Below, one piece after another: positions 25,463-33,944 of a stretch of 64,000 bases of DNA. A program made the position numbers and the translations under genes. Every line of letters starts with the position of its first letter. The stretch's first letter is position 1. Source of the DNA: JBGASG01 sp046328035 (lineage in GTDB: Bacteria; Cyanobacteriota; Vampirovibrionia; Obscuribacterales; Obscuribacteraceae); the NCBI GenBank assembly GCA_046328035.1, contig JAXLXI010000002.1:186001-250000 (forward strand). The letters run 5' to 3'. Below the pieces are notes generated by a model. That model searched no databases. It saw only the letters and a program-made list of their open reading frames with translations, and was not told the DNA's origin.

Positions 25463-26626
25463 CTATATATAGGTTCGTTCCGCTTCTTTGCTGCGGCGAA
25501 TTTGATGCCGTGTGCTTACTTCTTTCAACTGCGTTGCCAGATCAAGTGCAGCTTGCGGACGAGCGCATCCCTTCATGGCTTTGCTCATATTGCGCAGTCG
25601 ATCATCCTCAGTCAAAAGCCCCATCATCTGGTCAGCGAGCAGCTTTCCGTTTAGCTTGTCTTGGGGTATCACCAGAGCGGCGCCTTTAGACGCCATAAAC
25701 TGGGCATTATGCGTCTGGTGATCAGCGGCAGCGAACGGATAAGGCACGAAGATCGCCGGACAACCAGTGACCGCTAACTCAGCAATGGTCATAGCTCCAG
25801 CGCGGCAGACGGCCAGATCTGCCACCGCATACGGTAGCGAAAGATCGTCGAAATAATCGCGAATCACGTATCTGGTGCTGCTCTGATGTGCAGGCTCCAG
25901 TGTTTCTCTGTACTCATTGAGATTCTTGCCGCCCACCTGGTGAATGATTTGCACAGGTGTTTCGGCATTCAAGACTTGCTTCAATCCGTCGCGAACCGCA
26001 TCATTGATGCCACGCGCCCCCTGCGACCCGCCTGTAATCAAGACGGTTTTCAGATGCGGATCGATGCCGAGAACGGCAGCGGCGGCATCACGCTTCATCG
26101 GATTCAAGAAATTGCTGCTCACCGGATTGCCGTTGACGACAACCCGTCCTCGTGCTGTTTTCAGCGTACCGACAGCGCCTTCCATGCCGCAAGAAACCAG
26201 ACTGGCCCAACGGGCAAACAGCTTATTGACCAACCCGGGGTGAGCATCCGGCTCGTGAATAGCGATCGGAATACCGGACAGGTGTGCTGCCAGCAATGGC
26301 GGCGCAGACGCATAGCCGCCCGTTCCCAAAACCACCGTCGGTCGAAAGTGGCGAATACAGCCGCGCGCGTCCAGCACTGCTTTCGATGTTTGAAACGGCC
26401 AGGTGACCAGCTGTCCACTGAGCTTGCGAGGCAGTCCGGACACCGACAGCCCGACAAACTCGAGTCCACGTTCGCGGGCCAGACGTTCTTCTATGTGCCC
26501 CGCTGCACCGACGTAGATGATTTCTTCTACTTCGGGATCGTTGCGCAACTGTTCAGCAACCGCCAGAGCCGGGTAAACATGACCACCGGTTCCACCGCCG
26601 GTCAGCAATACGCGGTGACTAACCAT
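25463..26626 (-). CDS. murG: UDP-GlcNAc transferase MurG
   Basis: Adds N-acetylglucosamine to lipid I to make lipid II on the cytoplasmic face of the inner membrane, the last cytoplasmic step of peptidoglycan precursor synthesis. Length 387 residues, slightly above average. It starts RVLLTGGGTGGHVYPALA, the donor/lipid-binding glycine loop, and later has TGGSQGARGIND and the CRAGAMTIAEL donor-site motif (about 285). ATG 26626 overlaps the end of ftsW by 8 bases, so the two are translationally coupled. The gene ends the murD-ftsW-murG block; murC and murB, which often follow, are absent. Confidence 0.97.
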   Translation of the reverse strand: MVSHRVLLTGGGTGGHVYPALAVAEQLRNDPEVEEIIYVGAAGHIEERLARERGLEFVGLSVSGLPRKLSGQLVTWPFQTSKAVLDARGCIRHFRPTVVLGTGGYASAPPLLAAHLSGIPIAIHEPDAHPGLVNKLFARWASLVSCGMEGAVGTLKTARGRVVVNGNPVSSNFLNPMKRDAAAAVLGIDPHLKTVLITGGSQGARGINDAVRDGLKQVLNAETPVQIIHQVGGKNLNEYRETLEPAHQSSTRYVIRDYFDDLSLPYAVADLAVCRAGAMTIAELAVTGCPAIFVPYPFAAADHQTHNAQFMASKGAALVIPQDKLNGKLLADQMMGLLTEDDRLRNMSKAMKGCARPQAALDLATQLKEVSTRHQIRRSKEAERTYI

Positions 26627-28007
26627 TGGCGGGCGGGCCCTCAAGTGGGGTGGTGATCACTGCTACGGACGATGCGCTGGGAGCGGCTTGGGGATTGGCT
26701 CCCGCCTGCGCTTGCGCCGTATCGACGTTGCCTGGCGAGAGAGGCGCCTGCCCACTCTGCGACGCCGGCATCTGCTGCTGTTGAGCAGGTTGTTGCCCGT
26801 CGTTTTCTCCGAAGTCTTCGTCGTCGAGAGCTCCGCGATCGCGCGATATCGAAAGCAAGATGCCGACCATCGCCAGGGTGATCACCAGCGAACTGCCGCC
26901 GTAGCTGATGAAAGGCAGCGTGATGCCGGTGACCGGCAAGAGACCGGTGGTGACCATAATGTTCGTCACCGCTTGCAGAGAAATCGACGTCGTTATCCCG
27001 ATGGCGAGAAAGCGACCAAACAAAGTTTTCGATTGCAGCGCTGTTTTGAAACCCAGGTAAGCGAACAGACCGAACATGCTGAGCAGCGAGGCGCAGCCGA
27101 TCAACCCGAACTCTTCGGCAATCACGGCGAAGATGAAGTCTGCGTGTTGCACGGGAAGGTAATAGAGTTTTTGCAACGAGCGCCCAAATCCGACACCCCA
27201 CAGTCCGCCGGATCCGATGGCCAGTTGCGCCTGGATGATGTTCCAGCCTTCCTTCTGCGGATTGAGATACGGGTTTAGCCAACTCTGAATGCGGGCCATC
27301 TGATATGGCGTGCGTTGAATGTGCTGCCAGACGACACCGGCGCCGGCAATAATCGAACCGACAATCAAGAAGGAGTTGGTACCGCTCACGTACAGCATCG
27401 CCATCAGCGTGCCCAGGATCATCAGCGACGTACCCAGGTCAGGCTGTTTGACGACAATCGCCGCCATAATCATGATTACGGCGATGCGCATGAAGATCTG
27501 GCGGTGCCACCAGAAATATTTGGAAAGCCCCGAAGCCATGAGAATAATCGCTGCCGCCTTCACCATTTCGGAAGGCTGGAACTGCACGGGACCCAAGTTG
27601 ATCCAGCGCGCCGAACCCATTGTCGTCACCGAAAGCCCCGGCACCAGAGTGGCTGCCAACAAGATCAATGACACGATTGAGAGCGGCCAAGCCCACTTCC
27701 GTAGCTTGCGGTAGTCGTGCTTGCTCAACGAAAACATCAGGAAGATGCCGAGGACGCAGGCAATCGCCTGCTTGCGCAAATAAACCGTTGAGTCCTGGAA
27801 CGAGTTGAGGGCTTCCGGCGCCGAGGCGCTATAGACAGCCATCAATCCAAAGCCGGCCAGCGCCAGAGTCAGCGTAATCAGGGCACGATTGGGCAGCCCC
27901 CGAAAAACGGGGCCGTTTGGTCCGGCGACCTCGCCCTTAGCACCACCGGTGGTACTATCGCGAGGCGGCCACTTCGGCTCGTTGGTGGACAAGTTTCTTG
28001 AAGACAC
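26619..28007 (-). CDS. ftsW: Lipid II polymerase FtsW (SEDS family)
   Basis: A polytopic SEDS protein that polymerises septal peptidoglycan with a partner transpeptidase. About ten membrane helices run over residues 45-400; the SEDS core includes VTTMGSARWINLGPVQFQPSEMVK (read as about 145-165) and the catalytic-loop region, plus TGITLPFISYGGSS near the end. The tail (about 405-462) is Gln/Pro/Ala-rich and soluble. I chose GTG 28007 because GAGGA lies 8 bases upstream; TTG 27992 is an alternative. Both overlap murD by 53 or 38 bases. Gene order matches the dcw cluster found in many bacteria. Confidence 0.95.
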   Translation of the reverse strand: MSSRNLSTNEPKWPPRDSTTGGAKGEVAGPNGPVFRGLPNRALITLTLALAGFGLMAVYSASAPEALNSFQDSTVYLRKQAIACVLGIFLMFSLSKHDYRKLRKWAWPLSIVSLILLAATLVPGLSVTTMGSARWINLGPVQFQPSEMVKAAAIILMASGLSKYFWWHRQIFMRIAVIMIMAAIVVKQPDLGTSLMILGTLMAMLYVSGTNSFLIVGSIIAGAGVVWQHIQRTPYQMARIQSWLNPYLNPQKEGWNIIQAQLAIGSGGLWGVGFGRSLQKLYYLPVQHADFIFAVIAEEFGLIGCASLLSMFGLFAYLGFKTALQSKTLFGRFLAIGITTSISLQAVTNIMVTTGLLPVTGITLPFISYGGSSLVITLAMVGILLSISRDRGALDDEDFGENDGQQPAQQQQMPASQSGQAPLSPGNVDTAQAQAGANPQAAPSASSVAVITTPLEGPPANG

Positions 28008-29343
28008 GCCCACGTTCCTCGTAGTTCTTGAACATATCAAAGCTGGCACACGCCGGCGAAAGCACGACTGGTCCCCGGGCGAGAGAACTGCCGAGCTCGA
28101 TGGCTTCTTCAAGCGAATTCACGGTGTGAATATGCTCGTAGCCGAATTCTTTTAAGGCATGCTGGAAGCGATCTTTTGCTTCGCCCAGCAAGATGACATC
28201 GGAAGCATAGCGGGCAATTGCCACCATCAAGTCGCCGAGCGGCGTACCCTTGTCTTTGCCGCCGGCGATCAAAACAATTTTGTCACCGCCGGCAAATGCT
28301 TCCAGAGCTTTAATTGTCGAGTTGGGATTGGTGGCTTTGGAATCGTTGAAGAAACGCGTGCCGTTGATCTCGGTGACGAACTCCAGGCGATGTTCCAGCG
28401 CGGTGAAACTTTGCAGAGCCTCAGCAATCGTCTCTTGCGAAATGCCGAGCAGCGCAGCTACTGATACCGCCGCCAGTGCATTCTCGAGATTGTGTTTGCC
28501 GATGATCTTCAACTGCTGGGTCTGGCAGAGCAAACGCGTCTGTCCGTCAATGCGATACCAGAGAAAGCCGTCATTGATAAACGCACCCTGAATGGCGTAG
28601 TTCAAATCAGACTTGACGCTGAAAGGGAATATCTCCGGATCGGCGGGCGGGCTGAAGCCCGAAACCATTGCATCGTCTTCGTTCAAAACCGCAAACTGAT
28701 CGGTGCGCATATTGGCAAAGAGCTTATTCTTTGCTTTCACATACTCCTCCAGCGAACCATGCCAATCGACATGATCAGGAGTGAGGTTCAGCCACACACC
28801 GACCTGCGGTGCGAAGAGCCTTGTGTAGTGCAACTGGAAGGAAGAAACTTCAACTACCAGGTAGTCGTGTTTTTTTCCTTCCAGATAGTCGAGAATCGGC
28901 ACGCCGATGTTGCCGCATGCCGGTGCTGATTTGCCGGCGTGGGTGAGGATGTGACTGATCAAAGCCACCGTCGTCGACTTGCCGTTGGTGCCGGTGACAC
29001 CGATCATGGGAATTTTGGTTTCGCGATATGCCAGTTCGACATCGCAGATCACTTCTTTCTGCGGCATGCGTGTCTGCGCGCGTTTGATCACTTCGGATGT
29101 CGGTGCAATGCCGGGGCTGGTCAGAATAAAGTCGCCGAAGTTGAGCGCTTCTTCGGAGTGCTCACCAATTTCCACTCGCACGCCCAGCTTACGCAGACGC
29201 TCAGCTTCCGCCTCTTTCTCGGCATTGGAAGCGCCGCCTTCAGATAGAAAAACCTGCACACCTTTTTTGACAAGATATTCGGCCGCCGATGTTCCGCTTC
29301 TGCCGAGTCCCAGAATGGTGACTTTCTTTGATGGCTGTTGCAT
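27955..29343 (-). CDS. murD: UDP-MurNAc-L-alanine:D-glutamate ligase MurD
   Basis: Cytoplasmic ATP-dependent ligase that adds D-Glu to UDP-MurNAc-L-Ala. Length 462 residues, typical. Domain 1 has the nucleotide-binding ILGLGRSGTSAAEYL, the ATP loop is GVTGTNGKSTT (about 115), and the Mur ligase signature LTPDHVDWHG and the C-terminal GGKDKGTP (about 375) follow. ATG 29343 with AAGGGA upstream is preferred over a longer frame. It heads the murD-ftsW-murG operon, whose genes overlap one another. Confidence 0.97.
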   Translation of the reverse strand: MQQPSKKVTILGLGRSGTSAAEYLVKKGVQVFLSEGGASNAEKEAEAERLRKLGVRVEIGEHSEEALNFGDFILTSPGIAPTSEVIKRAQTRMPQKEVICDVELAYRETKIPMIGVTGTNGKSTTVALISHILTHAGKSAPACGNIGVPILDYLEGKKHDYLVVEVSSFQLHYTRLFAPQVGVWLNLTPDHVDWHGSLEEYVKAKNKLFANMRTDQFAVLNEDDAMVSGFSPPADPEIFPFSVKSDLNYAIQGAFINDGFLWYRIDGQTRLLCQTQQLKIIGKHNLENALAAVSVAALLGISQETIAEALQSFTALEHRLEFVTEINGTRFFNDSKATNPNSTIKALEAFAGGDKIVLIAGGKDKGTPLGDLMVAIARYASDVILLGEAKDRFQHALKEFGYEHIHTVNSLEEAIELGSSLARGPVVLSPACASFDMFKNYEERGRVFKKLVHQRAEVAASR

Positions 29344-29470
29344 CAAACCCGAATCCCTTGTCAACCCGCCGGGCAGCTGAAGAGCCGCCCCGCATTTCAC
29401 ATCAATAATAACAGTTGCTTCCTTTATAGGGCGCTCGGGATGCAGCGCCGTTAATTGTGGACGCGAAGCG

Positions 29471-29508
29471 CAAAAACCAAGGCCAGACCGCTTGGAAACG
29501 ATCTGGCC
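29471..29508 (-). terminator. Intrinsic terminator of the large TPR gene
   Basis: A minus-strand hairpin GGCCAGA (29502-29508 strand-complement) with TCTGGCC (29481-29487) and a 14-base loop is followed by TTGGTTTTTG. It begins 30 bases after the stop of the TPR gene at 29538. Confidence 0.72.
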
Positions 29509-29537
29509 CGGCTGTTATGAGACAAGTTTCGCCTTAC

Positions 29538-31397
29538 TTACTTTCCTTTCTTCGCCTTCTCTTCCAGCTTGAAGGCTTTGTTTTCCAGTTGAGTGATGTG
29601 CTTGTTGAGCTTCTCCAACTCTTTAGGGGGCAGATTGGGTGACAAAGCGATATACGCCTTGATCTGCACAACCGCTTCCCGCAAGTAGGGCGCTTGCATC
29701 GGCTTCAACTGCTCGAGTGCTTTTGAAAGGTTGATGCGCGTATCAGGAACCTTGGGATTGTCGAATACCGACTCGTGATATTTGTCGACGGCACTCTTCG
29801 TCTGTTTCTTCTTCGCCAGGTCATCAGCCAGAGTCAGCTCCTGCCGAGCCTCTTCGCGAGCCTTTGTGACCAGGTCCATACCGCGCTTGGCGCGCTCTTC
29901 GCCGCCCGGATACGTGCCCGCTTTTTTGTAGGCTTGCTCGGCTGAATCCAGGTCTTTGATCATCAGCGCCAGGTCGGCAACCGAGAAAGTTTGTTTGGCG
30001 TCGGTTTGAGCATTGATCACTTCGCTCATGTTCTTGTTGGCTTCGGCAAAATTGTTTTGTGCCAGGCAAGCCTCAGCGTAGGCAACCTTTTCGCCGTTGG
30101 TTTTCGGCACGCCGACGGTTTTCAGATCGATGGTTTCGCCGGACAGCGAGCGGATTTTCGCAGCCGCCAGACGCAATTCCATGTCGTCAGGATTGAGCGC
30201 AATTGCTTTGTCGATGAAACCTTTGGCTTTCTCGTATTCGTTTGAAAGCATGAAGGCACCAGCGGTGTCCTTCTGAGCCTTCAGGTAATACACGCGAGTG
30301 ATGCCTTTGGCTGCCGCTGCGTTCTGCGGCGAATCGCGCAAAATGCCTTCGTACTCTTTTTCGGCGTCATCGAGTTTTTCCAGACGCAAACAATCATCAC
30401 CGACGCGCAGGTGCAGATCGGGGTTGTTCGGCATCAGTTCGAGACCGGCGCGCAGCTCTGAAATCGAAAGTTCGATGTCGCCGCGCCCTTCGCGAATGTC
30501 TGCGATGTGCAGGTAGGCATCGGGGTTTTCAGCTTTGATGCCGATCGACTTTTGATATTCCTGGATGGCGGCATTGTTGTTGCCTGTTTGCGCGGCATAG
30601 GCTTCGCCCATGGCCAGGTGTGTCGGCCAGCTGTTCGGATACTGGTACAACGAAGTGTTCAATTCTTTGATGGCATCATCGACGCGGCCTTGCTTGAGAT
30701 AGGTTTTGCCCAAGCCGTAGTGTGCAGTTGAGTTGCCGGGGTTGTACTGAATCGCGCTCTTGAAAGCTGATTCCGCTTCGGCGAGACTGCCTTGATTGAG
30801 CTTCACGAGACCCAGTCCCGAATAGGCTTCGGAGAACTTGCCATCGCTCTTGATCGCTTCGTTGTATTCCTTGGAAGCTTCGTCGTAGCGACCTTGCTCG
30901 TTGAGTGCACGAGCCAGATAGAAGTGACCTTCGGGAGAATACGGGTCTGTTTGCAATCCGGTGCGAGCTTCGGTCTCGGCCTGTTTGAGCATCGAGTCGC
31001 GCTGATCTTTGACGGTCTTCGACGAAGAATTGAGTCTATTCAATAAGACCGATGCTTTACCAACGTGCGCGATGGCGTTCGCCGGATCCAGCTGCAATGC
31101 CTTGTCAAACTGCTCTTCGGCAGCATCGAGTTTGAATTGCTTGGAAAGCGACAAACCGTAGCCGACGATGGCGGGGACGTTTTTGTCGTTCCTGGTGATC
31201 GCTTCTTTGTAGCGCTCACTTGCTTGCTCAAACTTGCCTTTGCCCATGAGATCATCGGCTTCCATCACATCGCGGGCGATCTGGCCTTTGAGTTTGCCCT
31301 TGTTGGACGGTGCGGCATCTGTGGTGTTCGGCACCGCCAGTGAAACCGATGCAGCCAGCACGAGACCGGCGAGGGCTAAATTTGCTGTGCGTTTCAT
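29538..31397 (-). CDS. Exported TPR-repeat protein
   Basis: A 619-residue protein with a signal peptide (LALAGLVLAASVSLAVPNTTDA) and a long array of tetratricopeptide repeats, about a dozen from residue 45 to 480. Clear units include PEGHFYLARALNEQGRYDEA and AHYGLGKTYLKQGRVDDA. The last 130 residues are less repetitive and end in a Lys-rich helix (KKGK). Such proteins usually scaffold complexes in the periplasm; the partner is unknown. ATG 31397 follows AGAGGA, and the upstream frame lacks a plausible N-terminus. It is transcribed divergently from yebC. Confidence 0.82.
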   Translation of the reverse strand: MKRTANLALAGLVLAASVSLAVPNTTDAAPSNKGKLKGQIARDVMEADDLMGKGKFEQASERYKEAITRNDKNVPAIVGYGLSLSKQFKLDAAEEQFDKALQLDPANAIAHVGKASVLLNRLNSSSKTVKDQRDSMLKQAETEARTGLQTDPYSPEGHFYLARALNEQGRYDEASKEYNEAIKSDGKFSEAYSGLGLVKLNQGSLAEAESAFKSAIQYNPGNSTAHYGLGKTYLKQGRVDDAIKELNTSLYQYPNSWPTHLAMGEAYAAQTGNNNAAIQEYQKSIGIKAENPDAYLHIADIREGRGDIELSISELRAGLELMPNNPDLHLRVGDDCLRLEKLDDAEKEYEGILRDSPQNAAAAKGITRVYYLKAQKDTAGAFMLSNEYEKAKGFIDKAIALNPDDMELRLAAAKIRSLSGETIDLKTVGVPKTNGEKVAYAEACLAQNNFAEANKNMSEVINAQTDAKQTFSVADLALMIKDLDSAEQAYKKAGTYPGGEERAKRGMDLVTKAREEARQELTLADDLAKKKQTKSAVDKYHESVFDNPKVPDTRINLSKALEQLKPMQAPYLREAVVQIKAYIALSPNLPPKELEKLNKHITQLENKAFKLEEKAKKGK

Positions 31398-31542
31398 GTT
31401 TTTCCTCTGCGGACTAAACCGAATGACATGGCACCCGAGAGCGGGCCAATATATATTGTGCGAAATCAAATGGTATCGCGGACGGCGACTGAGCGGCACT
31501 ATCCGGCCTAATATCCAGTTAAAACCTGCCTTCTACGGCACT

Positions 31543-31548
31543 TATAAT
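31543..31548 (+). promoter_or_regulatory. Likely -10 box for yebC
   Basis: A perfect TATAAT lies 54 bases before the yebC ATG. The -35 (TTAAAA at 31519-31524, 18-base spacing) is only a partial match. Confidence 0.5.
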
Positions 31549-31602
31549 ATTGCATCTTGTTTACACGCGTCTCACACATTCAGAAGTCAGGGAAATAGAG
31601 GC

Positions 31603-32361
31603 ATGTCTGGTCACTCGAAGTGGGCAACTATCAAACGCCAAAAGGCAGTCGTCGACGCAAAACGTGGAGTCGTCTACGCGAAGATGGCCCGCGAAATCAT
31701 CGTTGCGGCCTCGATCGGCGGCGCTGACCCGGCGGGCAACTTCCGCCTGCGCCAGGCGATCGACCGCGCCAAAGCAGAAGGCGTGCCCAACGAAAATATT
31801 CAGCGAGCCATCGAAAAAGGCGCCGGCACCGGTGGTTCAGACCGCATGGAAGAACTGACTTACGAAGGATACGGTCCCGGTGGGGTGGCAGTCATGGTGC
31901 GCTGCGCCACTGATAATCGCAATCGCACCGCCGGCGACATCCGCAGTTCGTTTTCCAAATACGGTGGCAACCTCGGCGAAACCGGCTGCGTAGGCTGGAT
32001 GTTTAAAGAGCGCGGCGAGATTGTCATCGAAAAAACTCAGGAATTGAAAGAAGACGATGTCCTGATCGCCGCATTGGATGCTGGTGCCGAAGACCTGGAT
32101 ACCGAAGATGCGGAGTCGGTGATCGTGTACTGCCAGCCGTTGCAATTAGAACTGGTGCAAGAAGGCTTGAAGAAAGCCGGTTACCGGATTGTCTCCGCCC
32201 AGGCGTCAATGGATCCGCTTTCGACTGTCGAGATTACAGATCCGGACAATGCCAAGAAACTACTGCGCTTGCTGGACGTGCTGGAGAACCACGACGACGT
32301 GCAAAACGTGTTTGCCAACTTCGATATGGATGCGCGCTGGATGCAGGAGTTTTCCGCGTAG
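31603..32361 (+). CDS. yebC: YebC/PmpR family protein
   Basis: A 252-residue member of the YebC/TACO1 family. It starts MSGHSKWATIKRQKAVVDAKR, the family hallmark, and has the three-domain layout with conserved NENIQRAIEKG (about 60), the YEGYGPGGVA motif (about 88) and DNRNRTA. Members were first described as transcriptional regulators; more recent work on relatives points to help in translating difficult sequences. Which applies here cannot be told. AGGGA lies 13 bases before the ATG. The gene stands alone: rlpA begins over 670 bases later. Confidence 0.96.
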   Translation: MSGHSKWATIKRQKAVVDAKRGVVYAKMAREIIVAASIGGADPAGNFRLRQAIDRAKAEGVPNENIQRAIEKGAGTGGSDRMEELTYEGYGPGGVAVMVRCATDNRNRTAGDIRSSFSKYGGNLGETGCVGWMFKERGEIVIEKTQELKEDDVLIAALDAGAEDLDTEDAESVIVYCQPLQLELVQEGLKKAGYRIVSAQASMDPLSTVEITDPDNAKKLLRLLDVLENHDDVQNVFANFDMDARWMQEFSA

Positions 32362-33034
32362 ACTTCAGACTCGGTCATTCAAACCCATCTATTTATATAG
32401 ATGGGAAATTGTGGCGAGAAACGCCAACACCACAACCCGGCGCACGCGCCGTCGGATAAAGGCAAGATCGCGCCAGGGCGCTCCTGTCGCGTGTCGGATA
32501 AAGTCATGTGACTACACATAATGCACGCGAATGCTCAATAATATGCTGCGAAATATTACAAACAAATACACACAACAATCGGTGCGTTGTCAGCAGTGAT
32601 GATACCAAAGCTGGTGCAAGGATTCGTCGAATTTCGTGCCACCAGATGTGGAGTGTGTAAAAAACATCGCTTGTGATTTAACCCAACTTTTACAGCGCGC
32701 AACAATCTCTAGATGACATCCCTATGCGGGTTTCGGATTAGTTGCGCTTAAGCACGTGATTTGCGCGCCTGATTTTATTCGCATACACGCTAAGCATGCG
32801 TACAGATATTTGGGTATATGTCAACCAGACTTGTATGAGACTTTTGCCACCATGCCCGCGATACCACGCGTGGTGCGGAAATTTGACGTTGTCATGCCCG
32901 ACTTTGACTCGCCACCAATCGTTTGTTACCTTACGGCAGCTTCGAGTTGCCCACCAGGGCGCATCTACACCAATTGCCGATAAGACATGCGTGTGGCGGA
33001 TATTCCCAGAGTACCCAGCAGCAGAAGAAGCAAT
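32362..33034. other. Long intergenic region between yebC and rlpA
   Basis: 673 bases without a supported gene. It is richer in A/T than the flanking genes and contains several structures: the hairpin after yebC, TTGTGGCG...CGCC...CCACAA (about 32409-32435), a CGGCGC/GCGCCG hairpin (about 32439-32452), two copies of GTCGGATAAAG (32451 and 32493), and CTGGTG...CACCAG with an inner ATTCG/CGAAT stem (about 32610-32646). It could hold a regulatory RNA or leader for rlpA, but I matched no known riboswitch. A minus-strand ORF here looks spurious. Confidence 0.45.
32384..32405. terminator. Perfect 9-bp hairpin after yebC
   Basis: CCCATCTAT (32384-32392) pairs perfectly with ATAGATGGG (32397-32405) around a 4-base loop, 22 bases past the yebC stop. 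There is no T-run directly after it, so it may terminate poorly or protect the transcript end. Confidence 0.45.
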
Positions 33035-33883
33035 ATGAATATGTCTCCGCTCCAAACCAAACATTTCAAAAGAGCAGCGGTTCGCAAAACGATCTGTGGT
33101 GCCTTTGCCTTCGCAGCCGCCCTGTACGCCTGTGCGCCTGCGGCTCAAGCAGCCTGCAGCGGCGCCGCCGCTAATACAAATATGTCACCGGAAGTGGTGT
33201 CGCGCGTCTGGATGGAAGGCGACGATCAAGTTGCCGCCGTCTACGTAAACGGCAGAGAACTTCTGGCATTCCGCAGCCGCTCCGGCGCCGTGTCCGCCTC
33301 TGAACAGGCAGACGATCTGGCAGTGCGCCTGCAAGAGATGGTCAGCGATCGCAAGTTTGACGTTAACAACCTTTTGCCGGCCCGCGAAGGCGACCGCGTC
33401 GCCATCAAGTTGGACGGTTCCACAATCTTCTCTTTCGAGGGCGGCTCGGACTCCGATGACGCCGCTTTCCTCGAATCAGGCATCAAAATCGTCAATGCCA
33501 TCCGAAACATTTACGGAGAGCCCCTTCTGCCCCCTTCCTTCACCGGTGCCTCGCCCAGCCCTCAGGAATTGGCTGCCAGCGGTTCCAGCCGCTTCAGCGG
33601 GCACGCATCGTGGTATGGCGGCAAGTTCCACGGACGTAAGTGTTCCGACGGCAGCCGTTTCGACATGAATGGTCTATCAGCCGCCCACAGAACCCTGCCT
33701 TTCGGCACCAAATTGCTGGTTATGAACCGCAAGACCGGTGCGTCGGTAGTCGTAGAAGTCAAGGACCGCGGTCCCTTCATCGCCGGACGCGTGCTGGACC
33801 TCTCACGCGGCGCCGCCAGCAAGATCAACATGCTGGGCTCCGGTGTGGCCATGGTCGATTGCGTTGTCTTGAGCAACAAATAG
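33035..33883 (+). CDS. rlpA: RlpA-like double-psi beta-barrel protein
   Basis: A 282-residue exported protein; the signal peptide runs to about residue 40 (FAFAAALYACAPAAQA). Residues 40-170 are acidic and contain no known domain. Residues 185-282 form the RlpA-like barrel, with ASWYGGKFHGRKCSDGSRFD, the AAHRTLPFGTKL motif and VKDRGPFIAGRVLDLS. The conserved Asp in DRGPF and the His of AAHRTLP fit the catalytic site of lytic transglycosylase relatives that cleave glycan strands lacking stem peptides. It lacks a SPOR domain, so septal targeting is not implied. Start ATG 33035 is the first with AGAAGAAG upstream; 33041 is also possible. Confidence 0.86.
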   Translation: MNMSPLQTKHFKRAAVRKTICGAFAFAAALYACAPAAQAACSGAAANTNMSPEVVSRVWMEGDDQVAAVYVNGRELLAFRSRSGAVSASEQADDLAVRLQEMVSDRKFDVNNLLPAREGDRVAIKLDGSTIFSFEGGSDSDDAAFLESGIKIVNAIRNIYGEPLLPPSFTGASPSPQELAASGSSRFSGHASWYGGKFHGRKCSDGSRFDMNGLSAAHRTLPFGTKLLVMNRKTGASVVVEVKDRGPFIAGRVLDLSRGAASKINMLGSGVAMVDCVVLSNK

Positions 33884-33944
33884 CGGCGTCGCCAAGACGC
33901 CTCTGCTAGAATGCCTTACTCCCGGCAGTAAGCAGTATTTCATC

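Noticed and set aside
32362..33034. A c-di-AMP (ydaO) riboswitch ahead of rlpA
   Set aside because: Its conserved core was looked for and not found, although such riboswitches occur before cell-wall hydrolase genes elsewhere.
32738..33148. A 136-residue minus-strand frame before rlpA
   Set aside because: It overlaps the rlpA signal peptide, is Arg-rich without domain features and has no ribosome site.
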